A stretch of DNA of 64,000 bases from Promethearchaeota archaeon (GTDB lineage: Archaea; Asgardarchaeota; Lokiarchaeia; Sigyniarchaeales; Promethearchaeaceae), in NCBI GenBank assembly GCA_016933055.1, contig JAFGBS010000028.1, positions 248,001 to 312,000 of the forward strand, given 5' to 3'. This document shows, one piece after another, positions 54,068 through 63,462 of this stretch. Each line of letters opens with the position of its first letter. The stretch's first letter is position 1. A model generated the notes under the pieces. It ran no database searches and was not told the origin of the DNA. It saw nothing but the letters and a program-made list of their open reading frames with translations. The position numbers and the translations under genes are program-made.

Positions 54068-55570
54068 TTATGGCAACATTAACCTCCCTGGGTGCATAAT
54101 GTAGTTTGGATCAAACATTTCCTTGACCTTGCGCAAGTATTTCAAATAAGTTCCTGCTCGACTGTACATCTCAGGTGCATGGATATACGGATCGGGTCGA
54201 TAATTAATCCATCCTCGTGATAAACAATATTCAGTTGATTCCCGATTCATATCTTGCACCCTTTGGAAATCCTCTGGTTTGCTGGAATCGAAGCACACAA
54301 TAGGCATACAAATCGCTTGTCTGCATCGTTCAATTGAAGCTACCCACATTACTTCGGGGAAATCATACTTCTTTAAAATTTTATTATATTCTACACAAAA
54401 ATCTGCAGAATCGGTCCATGGAGTATACCATGTAATGAAAAGAAAGCCAGCTTCGTAATAAGAATATGGAATAGCGATTTTATTTGGCTTTCTTAGTCGG
54501 GATGCTACTTGTTTTGGATGGAGTTTCCACTCCTTGATTGCATCTGGATCCTTACATTTTGGATTTTTCTTAAATTCATTCGCCAAGCGATCGATAGTTT
54601 TTTCCACAAAATCTTGTTCTTCAGCGGATTGGGCCCAAATTTCCCAGTTCATCCACCATGGTGCAATTCCCATTTTTTCATAAAAAGAATAATCGTTCGG
54701 AACTTTGTCTTTTGGCCATCGAGTCATAATTAAAGGCCAATTTCCCCCTTGGACCATTACAGTATTATGCGCAATTCCGAATTCGAGCTTGCCCGCCTCC
54801 AGAGTAAGGTTCTGCATATCGTAAGGATTCGACATCGCCCATGCTTTAATGGTTTTATGTGCCGGATGCGGGAATATCTTCACAACACCTTTAGTAAACA
54901 CCCCCATAGCACCTTGCGACCCCATAAATAAGCTAAACAGCTCCGGACCGAGGCCCCATTTGTAGAAAGGTTTCACTCCGTTTAATGCCCAAGAACCTAA
55001 TCTAATAATATCCCCTTGGGGAACGACAACTTCACCACCCATGAAAATTTGTCCTTGAGGTCCCATTGAACTCGTTACGAGCGAAAACCCTCGATCAATA
55101 GCGTCTCCCATGACGGTGGCCGTTGGTGGAGCGCCATCAGCTATCGGGGGGCAGAATGCAGGATGATATTTTTCAAAATATGCCCATAATTCGCCAGCAG
55201 TAACGCCTGGTTCGATTACAACATAGCGGTTATCTTCATCTACTTCAATTATGCGGTTCATACGTGATAAGTCTAATTGGACACCGCCCGGTTTAATCAA
55301 TGGACAGGCGAAACCTCCACTTAATCCCCCACTAATGGGGGACACGGGAATTTTCCGGGTGTTACACCAGACAAGAATCTTTCGTATTTCTTCTGTATAG
55401 CGTGGTCGGATAATGACGTCAGCTATTTGAGATTCAAGACCCATCACCGATTTGGCTAAGTAAGAAGCTCTAATGGCCGGATTATCGGACACATATTGTT
55501 TTCCAACAATTGATTGGAAGTGTTCGATATCATCGGCAGTTGGTTTATTATAATGCATTTTAATATTCAC
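54068..55570 (-). CDS. FAD-linked 2-hydroxyacid oxidase/dehydrogenase (GlcD/D-LDH type)
   Basis: 500 aa. FAD_binding_4 domain: VIIRPRYTEEIRKILVWCNT, ISGGLSGGFACPLIKPGGVQ, VIEPGVTAGELWAYF and TATVMGDAIDRGFSLVTSSMG; cap and C-terminal FAD-oxidase domain follow, ending DPNYIMHPGRLMLP (the family's 'fDP.gilNPGk'). The usual 'SGGGTSxxG' is SGGLSGG here. It oxidises glycolate, D-lactate or a similar 2-hydroxyacid, with electrons passed to the 4Fe-4S subunit next door. It is the first gene of the two-gene unit. Confidence 0.88.
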   Translation of the reverse strand: MNIKMHYNKPTADDIEHFQSIVGKQYVSDNPAIRASYLAKSVMGLESQIADVIIRPRYTEEIRKILVWCNTRKIPVSPISGGLSGGFACPLIKPGGVQLDLSRMNRIIEVDEDNRYVVIEPGVTAGELWAYFEKYHPAFCPPIADGAPPTATVMGDAIDRGFSLVTSSMGPQGQIFMGGEVVVPQGDIIRLGSWALNGVKPFYKWGLGPELFSLFMGSQGAMGVFTKGVVKIFPHPAHKTIKAWAMSNPYDMQNLTLEAGKLEFGIAHNTVMVQGGNWPLIMTRWPKDKVPNDYSFYEKMGIAPWWMNWEIWAQSAEEQDFVEKTIDRLANEFKKNPKCKDPDAIKEWKLHPKQVASRLRKPNKIAIPYSYYEAGFLFITWYTPWTDSADFCVEYNKILKKYDFPEVMWVASIERCRQAICMPIVCFDSSKPEDFQRVQDMNRESTEYCLSRGWINYRPDPYIHAPEMYSRAGTYLKYLRKVKEMFDPNYIMHPGRLMLP

Positions 55571-56205
55571 AAAATTCTCTTATAAGAAAGTTACGGTAAT
55601 CTCTAATCCTCGCCTTAAAAAGATTTTTTCACACTAATCGCAAATAAAGGGAATTTAAGTTCCGATTAGGTCGGAATTCAGTATGTAATGGGAAAAGCAG
55701 ATATGTTAATTAATAAAAAATTTACCCACATAAATGAAATTTATAAGATAACTGATTAATCTTGACAATTATTTTCTTAATGTCGACGTGTTCCTTGTAA
55801 TCGAGTAATATTTCTCAATTTCCTCTCGCACTCTAATTTGAAAAGTGAGAGGATGAACCTAAAGCAATCCTCTTGGGTCTTCATATGGAGGTTGAGTGAT
55901 CTATATTCTTCATAGTATGAAAATCTTGTATCTAAATTAATAGTACAGTAATACCCCTATCCGTAAGGAAAGACCTTTTTTATTTCGTTGAAAACTGAAG
56001 AGGATTTTTGACGAATCCAGCGTTTAGACAAATTTATGTATATCGTTGGGTCAAAAAAATTCGATTCTTTATGTTTTAAATCTTGACACATGAACAATGC
56101 AATAAATCAGTATCCCATCATGCAGAATTAAATCAAAAAAATTAATATAACCAAAGTTGAATGTGTATATGAATAGTAAAAGTGTATCAAAATAGAGGAA
56201 TGAAT
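55571..56205. other. Intergenic gap with two inverted repeats, no gene seen
   Basis: About 635 bp between divergent genes with no protein-like frame. TTCCGA-TTAGG-TCGGAA at 55660-55676 is a perfect 6-bp-arm dyad about 90 bp upstream of the FAD oxidase start and may be an operator. CCTCT-CG-CACT at 55822-55832 pairs with AGTG-AGAGG at 55844-55852, giving a 9-bp stem with a 2-nt bulge. Both promoters must lie in this gap, but I cannot place them with confidence. Confidence 0.4.
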
Positions 56206-57402
56206 ATGGTAGAAAAAAGACAACAAGTCGATATTCCCACATCCAAAAATGCCCCAGTAGTTATAATGTCAAGATTTAAACAACCTTGGTCAGGCTTATT
56301 AGCATTTTCTGTTCCATTATTGGTAAGTATCATTACTTGGTGGATATTTTTTGACCCCCGTTACCATGAAGATCAGTTTTTGATTTTCTTAGCTCCTACT
56401 GTGGGAGGTTTGGGTCTTATTGGAGTTTTATGGGCAATCTGGTTTGATAATTGGCCGTACTACAATAAATTACGTAAAGCTTGGCAAATTGTCCTTGTTG
56501 GAACAATTATTAATTTGGCAATCATGGTAATACTCGCATTCGTGTTGCGACCGATATTCACACGATTCTTAGCTCAGAAGTTAGGGATAACTGATGAAAT
56601 CATAGCAGATTATGTAGGGAAATCCATATTCGGAGCATTAAGCGGATCTACTTTTTCCTTTGCTACATTATGGGTATCCGCAACTATGTTTTGGCCATTT
56701 TTCAAGTATGATCAACCAAAGCGGGGTATTTTTGTTTGGATAGTAGGTACCGTTATAACTATCATTACATGGGTAGCGGGATTTTTGTTCACGGTAGATC
56801 CAACAGTGACAGACATTAGATATGCGATCAAAGATTCATATTTGGATGCCTTGGGATTGACTCAATGGACCATTTTTTATTCTCTACTCACTTTAATGGT
56901 GCTGGAATACTGGCCATGGACAAAGATTGCGAAGAAACAACCCTTTGTGGGAATATATGCATTTTTTGGTTGTGGTATTTTAGGATTTATAACCTATATC
57001 GGTTTTAAATATGTAGCTAAATATGCATTTTCTCCGATCTTCATAGCATTAGGAGGAGAACCCGGATTTTTGATTACGGTTGAAAAAAGCTGGACTACTA
57101 TGAATATCTCATTTGCAGATTTTCTTATTGCAGCAGTAATCCTTGTTGCATTATTTTTCGATAACTGGCCTAAAAAATATAAACAGTGGAAGAATTTCAT
57201 TATTAGAGTAGTTTTGGTATTAGTGATTGGTATAGCGAGCTTTTTCCTCTATTACTTGGTCTCCCCCTCTTTGTTTGGAGAACCACGCAATCATTTCATT
57301 AAAGTCCCTACGCACTTCTTAGTGTATTTTCTTTGGTTAGAACTTTTATTTGCATATGTTTGGAGAAAATGGCCAATTTACAAAGAATTCAAGAAAGGTT
57401 AG
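56206..57402 (+). CDS. Multi-pass membrane protein with repeated NWP/WP loops
   Basis: About 398 aa from the ATG at 56206 (GAGG 7 bp upstream); GTG 56182 and ATG 56200 are alternatives. About ten membrane helices. A short motif recurs after every second helix: FDNWPYYNKLRKAW, FWPFFKYDQPKRG, EYWPWTKIAKKQP, FFDNWPKKYKQWKN and VWRKWPIYKEF. The pattern suggests an internal duplication of a two-helix unit with a WP-basic loop on one side. No family is recognised. It is followed after 4 bp by an acyl-CoA ligase gene, so it may be a carrier for that enzyme's substrate; inference only. Confidence 0.7.
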   Translation: MVEKRQQVDIPTSKNAPVVIMSRFKQPWSGLLAFSVPLLVSIITWWIFFDPRYHEDQFLIFLAPTVGGLGLIGVLWAIWFDNWPYYNKLRKAWQIVLVGTIINLAIMVILAFVLRPIFTRFLAQKLGITDEIIADYVGKSIFGALSGSTFSFATLWVSATMFWPFFKYDQPKRGIFVWIVGTVITIITWVAGFLFTVDPTVTDIRYAIKDSYLDALGLTQWTIFYSLLTLMVLEYWPWTKIAKKQPFVGIYAFFGCGILGFITYIGFKYVAKYAFSPIFIALGGEPGFLITVEKSWTTMNISFADFLIAAVILVALFFDNWPKKYKQWKNFIIRVVLVLVIGIASFFLYYLVSPSLFGEPRNHFIKVPTHFLVYFLWLELLFAYVWRKWPIYKEFKKG

Positions 57403-57406
57403 TAAA

Positions 57407-58957
57407 ATGTATAATTTCGGACATAAATCGACCTCTTGTGAGTTTGAATGGGTAGGAAACTGGTCCGCTAGGCGTGCTAAATTAACCCCGAATCGAGAAG
57501 CGATTGTTGATAATATTGAGAAAAAGCGTTATACATTTCAACAAATTGATGATAGAGCAAACCAACTCGCACAAGTATTAATAGATAATGGTATTAAAAT
57601 AGGAGATCGCGTAGCAATTCTTGCAAAAAACTCTATAGATTGTATCGATTTATATTTTGCTTTGAGCAAGATTGGAGCAATTTTAGTTCCCTTAAATGTC
57701 AGACTTTCCGTTCTGGAGCTAGAATTTTTAATCCAAAAAACCAAACCGAAACTACTACTTTACGGTAAAGATATGCTGGAAAAAACTACGGAGTTAAAAA
57801 AAAAATCTCTCGTGAATATATATTATGCTACGGGAGTTGACGAATTAGATGGAGATCCAAGCATACGACAACTTTTCCAAGATAAAGAACCCGTTCCATC
57901 CAACAGATCTGCACTAAATTTAGAAGATCCTTCAATTATAATGTTTACAGGAGGGACTACTGGATTACCTAAAGGAGCAATTTTGTCTCATCGGTTAATT
58001 TTCTGGAATTCCGTAAATACTATTATCTCTTGGGGATTAAACCCCGAGGATGTTCAACCCTTATTGTTTCCCTTATTCCATACGGGAGGTTGGAACGTAT
58101 TACTACTCCCATTCTTTCATTTAGGAGCAAAAACTATTCTGATGGGAGACTTCGATCCCTTAGACACCCTAAAAATAATCGAAGAGGAAAAATGTACCAT
58201 AGTAATAACGGTTCCAACTGTATTCCTTGTTATGGCAAACTTACCTCAATTTAAAAACACCAATTTTGATTCAGTGAAGATATTCATCTCGGGAGGCGCT
58301 CCGTGCCCTGTCGCCATTATGGAAAAATATTGGGCGCGTAAGAAACTACTCAAAATGGGATATGGGTTAACTGAAGTGGGACCAAATAATTTTTACCTCC
58401 CAGAAAGCGAAATAAAACGAAAACCTACATCTGTCGGATTCCCTGTATTTCATTGCGATATGCGGGTTGTAGATACTGAAACTAACGACGAAATTCCCCA
58501 GGGAAATGTGGGGGAGTTATTATTAAAGGGACCACATATCTTTTCGGGTTATTGGGAAGAACCAGAAGAAACCAAAAAAACTATTGGACCAGATGGATGG
58601 GTTCACACGGGAGATCTTGTGAAAATTGATGATGAAGGATTCTATTACATCGTTGGTAGAAAGAAAGAAATGTATATTAGTGGTGGAGAGAATATTTTCC
58701 CAGTAGAGATTGAGGAGATTTTATACAAACATCCTGCAATCGATCTTGCAGCTGTTATTGGAGTCCCAGATGAGAAATGGGGGGAGGTAGGAAAAGTATT
58801 CTTCACATTGAAACCAAATAAGCAAGTATCTATCGAAGAAGTAAAGGAATACTTGGTGAAGCGATTAGCAAAATACAAAATTCCAAAGTACTTTGAAATC
58901 CGAGATGTGTTACCAACTTCTGCAGCAGGGAAAATTCTAAAAAAAGATCTAAAATAG
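57407..58957 (+). CDS. AMP-forming acyl-CoA synthetase/ligase
   Basis: 516 aa from the ATG at 57407; the frame extends upstream within the previous gene, but MYNFGHKS is the natural start. Motifs: the AMP-binding loop IIMFTGGTTGLPKGAILSHR, LLKMGYGLTEVGPNNFY, GWVHTGDLVKIDDEGFYYIV, GRKKEMYISGGENIFPVEIE and the catalytic Lys in SAAGKILKKDL. It activates a carboxylic acid to an acyl-CoA with ATP. The FDSVKIFISGGAPCP and LFHTGGWN segments fit medium- or long-chain members. Followed after 10 bp by the KAS III-like gene. Confidence 0.95.
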   Translation: MYNFGHKSTSCEFEWVGNWSARRAKLTPNREAIVDNIEKKRYTFQQIDDRANQLAQVLIDNGIKIGDRVAILAKNSIDCIDLYFALSKIGAILVPLNVRLSVLELEFLIQKTKPKLLLYGKDMLEKTTELKKKSLVNIYYATGVDELDGDPSIRQLFQDKEPVPSNRSALNLEDPSIIMFTGGTTGLPKGAILSHRLIFWNSVNTIISWGLNPEDVQPLLFPLFHTGGWNVLLLPFFHLGAKTILMGDFDPLDTLKIIEEEKCTIVITVPTVFLVMANLPQFKNTNFDSVKIFISGGAPCPVAIMEKYWARKKLLKMGYGLTEVGPNNFYLPESEIKRKPTSVGFPVFHCDMRVVDTETNDEIPQGNVGELLLKGPHIFSGYWEEPEETKKTIGPDGWVHTGDLVKIDDEGFYYIVGRKKEMYISGGENIFPVEIEEILYKHPAIDLAAVIGVPDEKWGEVGKVFFTLKPNKQVSIEEVKEYLVKRLAKYKIPKYFEIRDVLPTSAAGKILKKDLK

Positions 58958-58967
58958 CTGAGAAACT

Positions 58968-59981
58968 ATGCGTCAAGTCGGTATAGAATCATGGGGGGTG
59001 TACCTTCCTGAACATCAACATACAAGTGAATATATTGCGCGAGAAACGGGAATTCCTGAGGATGTTCTAGAAGATAAATTTGGAATTAGAAGTAAAACGG
59101 TACCCGGCCCAGACGACCATACAGTAAAAATGGGTGCCTATGCAAGCATCAAAGCATTAGAAAAAGCTAATTTGACTCCCGAAGATATTGATGTGATAAT
59201 ATGGGCAGGAGAGGTCTACGCAGAACATCCTATGATGACTTACGGAATTAAATTACAAAAATATTTGGGAAATCCCAAAAAACCCTGGGCATTTGATATT
59301 AATCAGAGATGTGGAACTTTTTTAGTGGGAATGCTAATTGCGAAAAGCTTCATGGAAACAAATCCTTCAATCAAACGGATTTTAATAGCAAGTGGCTATA
59401 GAAATTCAGATCTGATTAATTATAAAAACTCTCGTGCCAGATTTATGACTAGCCTTGCAGCGAGCGGAGTAGCAGCGATCTTAAAAGCAGATTATCAACA
59501 TAACGAAATTCTTGGAATCTCTGTCATGACAGATGGTGCATTTGCCGATGATGTATATGTACCTGCTGGAGGTACAGTTATGCCTATTTCTAAAAAAGCT
59601 ATCGATGAGAATATGATATATCTAGATGTGCCCGACCCTGAGGGGCTTAAAGAACGGTTAGATCAAAAATCCATGCGTGCTTTCATCAATGTCATTGATG
59701 ATGCGCTCCATAAATCAAACTTAACCCGGGATAATATCAATTACTTAGCTTTACTCCATATGAAAAGAAGCGCATATGAATATGTAGCAAAGGAAATTGG
59801 AGTGGATCCATATAAACAGACCATATACTTAGAAAATATAGGGCATAATGGTCAAAATGATGGAATCTTATCCATTGACTATGGTGTGAAAAAGGGTATG
59901 ATAAGGTCAGGAAATATCGTGGTTATCGCAGCCGCGGGTATCGGGTGGGCTTGGAACGCTGGAATAATAAGATGGGGATAA
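58968..59981 (+). CDS. Ketoacyl-synthase III-like (thiolase-fold) enzyme
   Basis: 337 aa. GIESWGVYLPEHQHTSEYIA is the family start, and the nucleophile is Cys115 in DINQRCGTFLVGMLIA. His263 in LLHMKRSAYEYV lies in the place of the 'HQ' helix, and Asn289 in YLENIGHNGQND lies in the place of the catalytic Asn; the usual 'GNTS' is replaced. The ending IVVIAAAGIGWAWNAGIIRWG matches 'vl.....G.G..wg..vlr.'. KAS III or HMG-CoA-synthase-like enzymes join acyl groups. Its place after the acyl-CoA ligase suggests that the ligase feeds it acyl-CoA, perhaps for ketone, beta-keto acid or a secondary metabolite. Confidence 0.85.
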   Translation: MRQVGIESWGVYLPEHQHTSEYIARETGIPEDVLEDKFGIRSKTVPGPDDHTVKMGAYASIKALEKANLTPEDIDVIIWAGEVYAEHPMMTYGIKLQKYLGNPKKPWAFDINQRCGTFLVGMLIAKSFMETNPSIKRILIASGYRNSDLINYKNSRARFMTSLAASGVAAILKADYQHNEILGISVMTDGAFADDVYVPAGGTVMPISKKAIDENMIYLDVPDPEGLKERLDQKSMRAFINVIDDALHKSNLTRDNINYLALLHMKRSAYEYVAKEIGVDPYKQTIYLENIGHNGQNDGILSIDYGVKKGMIRSGNIVVIAAAGIGWAWNAGIIRWG

Positions 59982-59987
59982 AAAAAA

Positions 59988-60773
59988 TCACTCTTTCTCC
60001 CAAAATGAGATTGTGAGCTGATTGAATTCCTTGGGGTGATCAAATATTGTTAGATGTCCAGAATTAGGAATGATTGTTAGTTCAGAATTTTGTAACCAAT
60101 CATGAATCATTCCACTAGCCCAAACGGGTGTAGTAATATCATCATTACCTACCAAGACTAAAGTGGGAATTTCTATCTGCTTCAGATATTTACACATACT
60201 AAATCCCGCAGAAGCTGCTGTTGCTGTTAGACAATCCTCTTTAGTCATATAATCAGTAACCATGCTGGCTATGTATTCTGCGATTTCTTTATCATATGGT
60301 TTAAGGCCTCGGGTGCTTATTCCCATTGCGAATTTATCCAATGGATTGTTATTCACTCTACTAATCACGTCAGTTGTTGCATCATGAGTAACATGACAAA
60401 AACTATCGGCAATGACCATTTTCTTGATCTGCTCTGGATTTTCTACCGCATACACTAATGCAATCATCCCACCCAGTGAATGTCCCACCAAATACAGCTC
60501 TGTATTCCAATGCAGAAATTCTAATAATTTTCTCATGTCATCAACGTAATCACGGATCGTAAAGCGTTTAGGAGGTTTGGTGGATCTCCCATGTCCGCGT
60601 AAATCAAATCTTAGAATTTGAAATTTTGGTTCAAATTCTGACAACTGAAACTTCCAACAATCGCTATTCAAAAACAATCCGTGAAGCAAGACCATCTTGG
60701 GGCCATTCGTATTACCACTTAGTGAATAAGCAATTTGAATTTGATCGTTTACATTAAATAAATCCATAGTCAA
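59988..60773 (-). CDS. Alpha/beta hydrolase
   Basis: 261 aa. MVLLHGLFLNSDCWKFQL forms the oxyanion hole; FDLRGHGRSTKPP follows; the nucleophile Ser99 lies in LVGHSLGGMIALVYA; the Asp is in VGNDDITTPVW and the His in NSGHLTIFDHP. This is the 3-oxoadipate enol-lactonase/haloperoxidase-like group. It converges with the KAS III-like gene, 6 bp apart, so its RNA would overlap that gene. Met3 is an alternative start. Confidence 0.88.
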   Translation of the reverse strand: MTMDLFNVNDQIQIAYSLSGNTNGPKMVLLHGLFLNSDCWKFQLSEFEPKFQILRFDLRGHGRSTKPPKRFTIRDYVDDMRKLLEFLHWNTELYLVGHSLGGMIALVYAVENPEQIKKMVIADSFCHVTHDATTDVISRVNNNPLDKFAMGISTRGLKPYDKEIAEYIASMVTDYMTKEDCLTATAASAGFSMCKYLKQIEIPTLVLVGNDDITTPVWASGMIHDWLQNSELTIIPNSGHLTIFDHPKEFNQLTISFWEKE

Positions 60774-60910
60774 ATTGTGCTCTCAACTGTATAATAAATC
60801 TTAGGGTTACCAATCATCATAGATGAACTTTCCAAACAATTATCAGAACATTTAATTATCCAATTCATCAAAATATATTCGTCTAGTAAAATAGACTATG
60901 GTGTTAAAAA

Positions 60911-61627
60911 ATGAAAAAATCTTCACTAATATCTTTAATATTGCTAATTGGTATTTTTAGCAGTTTATGTTTAAGCCCAGTCGTTGCATTGAACCCGGAA
61001 GGGTATTGGGGTATGTCTGCAGGGGATGAATTATATTACAAAGTGACTTCAAATAATACTGGTTCACAAGTAGTTACTTATGCGAAAGTAAATGTTACGA
61101 GTATATATAATGGTTCTATTGTAGTTGGCATTCCATTTTATTATAATTTCATCAATGCAACAACTTATGTATATTCAGGAACAGCATGGGTGGAATCGTA
61201 TCCGGATACTCAATGGGCGGGATGGAATTCCACAACTTTCCAATGGTATGGAGCTTATCAAGCTAGTTTAGGATTTCCCAACCCCGCTCCATTAACATTT
61301 AGTTGGTCGATTGTTAATATTTCAATATATTATTGGTTGAATATAGCTTGGGCGGGATCAATCCAGAGTGGTTTGGAAGGAAATACTGTGTATTATACAA
61401 ACTCATCGGAAGAATTCTATATTACCTATGATCCGGTAACTGGCGTATGTGCAAATAATACACACCTTATCGAAGGAAACTTATGGACAAAACAAGAGTA
61501 CTTAGGTGAAATCGACCCATTCGCTGAGGAACCGACACCTAGAATACCTGGTTTTAACCCTATTTTGATCGTATCAATTTTAGGTATAGCCGCTCTCCTT
61601 ATCGGATTGAAAATCAAGAAAAAATAA
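60911..61627 (+). CDS. Secreted surface protein with C-terminal membrane anchor (IPGF-type ending)
   Basis: 238 aa. Signal peptide LISLILLIGIFSSLCLSPVVA (5-25), then a beta-rich domain with many Asn/Thr sequons, beginning MSAGDELYYKVTSNNTG. A Pro/Thr linker (EEPTPRIPGFNP) leads to a last hydrophobic helix (ILIVSILGIAALLIGLKIKKK). The ending, IPGF before a helix and a Lys cluster, resembles the C-terminal sorting/anchor segments seen on archaeal surface proteins. The domain recalls 'choice-of-anchor'-type proteins. Function unknown. A terminator-like hairpin follows at 61638. Confidence 0.65.
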   Translation: MKKSSLISLILLIGIFSSLCLSPVVALNPEGYWGMSAGDELYYKVTSNNTGSQVVTYAKVNVTSIYNGSIVVGIPFYYNFINATTYVYSGTAWVESYPDTQWAGWNSTTFQWYGAYQASLGFPNPAPLTFSWSIVNISIYYWLNIAWAGSIQSGLEGNTVYYTNSSEEFYITYDPVTGVCANNTHLIEGNLWTKQEYLGEIDPFAEEPTPRIPGFNPILIVSILGIAALLIGLKIKKK

Positions 61628-61637
61628 TTTTATCTTT

Positions 61638-61676
61638 TTTTACCGAAGCTAATCGGTAAAATTTTCCCTTTTTTCT
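61638..61676 (+). terminator. Hairpin plus T-rich tract after the surface protein gene
   Basis: TTTTACCGA (61638-61646), a 6-nt loop AGCTAA, and TCGGTAAAA (61653-61661) form a perfect 9-bp stem. It is followed by TTTTCCCTTTTTTC, only 10 bp after the stop codon. This fits an archaeal T-rich terminator with a hairpin. Confidence 0.6.
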
Positions 61677-61828
61677 CCTTAGTACTGTGAGGTCATCTCC
61701 CATCTTCCCAAGAATCCATCCAAAATACGATTTTTGCATGCTACTATCAGAATTGCTAACTTAACGTCCATCGCACAGTATAGGTACTCCTTTATACATC
61801 TGTAATATGAAAAAAAAAGAAAATTATT

Positions 61829-62302
61829 ATGATTAGGTTCAACAAATGTAGATCAATCTTTTTTTTTATTTTTCAAATGAGTTTTATCATTATCATAGGT
61901 ATGTTATATCAATATTATTCGAATTCTAAAGGACACAATGTTTGGATCACTATGTGTGTGATCAACATGGAAACCGAAGTCCCCCCATTTAATGAATCCC
62001 AATTCAAGTTTGAAGATCTTTTACAAGGTCTAAAACACAATGAATGCCCGTATTGTCATCAAACGAAATTATCGTATGATGTTCAAGACGATTCGATTTA
62101 TGTAGAATGCGCGTGTGGTAATTTCAAAGTGTCAGCATTCCGAGATAAGTTCAATGGTGCATTATTACTTTATTATTTGAACGAATCGATGATAGGTTGC
62201 GTAGATGAACGAAATCTGTACGAATTACAGACAGTTCTTTATAGGAATCGAACAATTCGGAAGCGTCTATTCACACTAGATCTTCAAAAGCAGATAATGT
62301 GA
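61829..62302 (+). CDS. Small zinc-ribbon protein with possible N-terminal TM
   Basis: 157 aa from the first ATG. The first 30 residues contain a hydrophobic segment (SIFFFIFQMSFIIIIGMLYQ) that may be a membrane helix. CPYCHQTKLSYD (about 74-85) and CACGNF (about 95-100) form a zinc ribbon. The rest (LYYLNESMIGCVDERNLYEL) is helical. If translation starts at 61934 or 61949 the protein has no membrane helix and about 120 residues, so the start is unclear. No family is recognised. Confidence 0.55.
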   Translation: MIRFNKCRSIFFFIFQMSFIIIIGMLYQYYSNSKGHNVWITMCVINMETEVPPFNESQFKFEDLLQGLKHNECPYCHQTKLSYDVQDDSIYVECACGNFKVSAFRDKFNGALLLYYLNESMIGCVDERNLYELQTVLYRNRTIRKRLFTLDLQKQIM

Positions 62303-62400
62303 ATACTTGATTGCTGAGAAAATTTTTAATCCTTTTTATTCTGAATACATTATGTTATTGATGTAAGAGTTTTAAATGAGTGACTGAGTTACTTCTTAAT

Positions 62401-63291
62401 ATGCAGAATCAAAATTCCTTTACTCAATTTGGAAAATCAGTACGCGCTCGAGGTATTTTTGGAATTTTTACAGCAACATATGCAATTTTTTTCATGTTTC
62501 TATCGAACTTACTGCCCAGGTTTGGTATTTATCTTATTCCCATTACCTCTTCTTTTTTTATGATAATGGGGTGGTTGGGGCTCATTCTTTTAGTGGTGGA
62601 TCTAATCTTAATATTATTAGTAATTATAGCAGCGAATAGTACCAGGTATTATGTACAACATATTCATTTTTCACAGTTTTATTCTCGATTTTTAATCAGT
62701 TTTTATTTGGCAATATTCAATTTAGTATATATAATTGGGTATAATATAGCACTACCTTTGTTTTTCTCTATCGAGGATACTATAATCGCCATGGAAATTG
62801 CATCTGTAATAGGTAGTATCATCACGATCATTGAAAATATAATAATATTTACTGCGTGGGCATATTTTTTGAGATTCACAAAACTTCAAAAATTCCCTGA
62901 TAATACAATTAACAGTAGTAATCTGATTAAAACTGGATATATGTTAATGGTAATTAGTAGTATTTTTGGGTTTTTTTCCCAAGTATTTTCCCTTCTGGTT
63001 ATTTCGGGATTTTCATTTGGTTATTACATTGGAAACATTATTGGATATTCTTTGCTAATTGCGAGCGTCCTATTCACTATTATTATTCCTATCTTTCTTA
63101 TTACTGGTAAGATACAACTTGGTTCTTCGATTCAACTAGTTTCATATAATCGTTCTGAGCCTACCTTGGGGAAATCCTCTAATTTTCAAGCAAATAATAA
63201 AAAGACTCAAAATAACAAAATTTGTCCCAATTGTGGAATAAAAATCTTGCACAGTGCAAATTTTTGCCCAAATTGCGGGAATTCTATTTAA
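62401..63291 (+). CDS. Multi-pass membrane protein with C-terminal zinc ribbon
   Basis: About 296 aa from ATG 62401; a GTG at 62380 would add seven residues. Six membrane helices (about residues 20-45, 50-75, 90-115, 123-147, 175-200 and 210-235 in the long form). Near the end a linker (SNFQANNKKTQNNKI) leads to CPNCGIKILHSANFCPNCGN, a zinc ribbon of the DUF-type 'zinc_ribbon_2' kind found in many archaeal and bacterial membrane proteins. Function unknown. Confidence 0.65.
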   Translation: MQNQNSFTQFGKSVRARGIFGIFTATYAIFFMFLSNLLPRFGIYLIPITSSFFMIMGWLGLILLVVDLILILLVIIAANSTRYYVQHIHFSQFYSRFLISFYLAIFNLVYIIGYNIALPLFFSIEDTIIAMEIASVIGSIITIIENIIIFTAWAYFLRFTKLQKFPDNTINSSNLIKTGYMLMVISSIFGFFSQVFSLLVISGFSFGYYIGNIIGYSLLIASVLFTIIIPIFLITGKIQLGSSIQLVSYNRSEPTLGKSSNFQANNKKTQNNKICPNCGIKILHSANFCPNCGNSI

Positions 63292-63299
63292 TATCGTTC

Positions 63300-63462
63300 T
63301 TATTACCCAATTTTGTGTTTATTACCCAATAAAGTGCGAACTAAGCTAAAGTCCTACCGATAAGAATGTAGGAGGGATAGCTTACTTTAGTCTTGGTATT
63401 CCTAATACCCCTAAATAATCCTAAGGGTTAATTTAAAAGATTATATCCATGCATGGGTGGAT
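63300..63462 (+). other. Chain of hairpins in a gene-free region
   Basis: The gap 63292-63949 has no convincing gene. TTATTACCCAAT occurs at 63300 and 63319 (19-bp period). Then TAAGCTA-aag-TCCTAC (63342-63357) pairs with GTAGGA-ggga-TAGCTTA (63368-63384), giving 7 + 6 bp. GGTATT-CCT-AATACC follows at 63395-63409 and ATCCA...TGGAT at 63445-63462. Four structures in 160 bp suggest a structured RNA or an insertion remnant. From 63463 to 63949 I see nothing clear. Confidence 0.4.
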
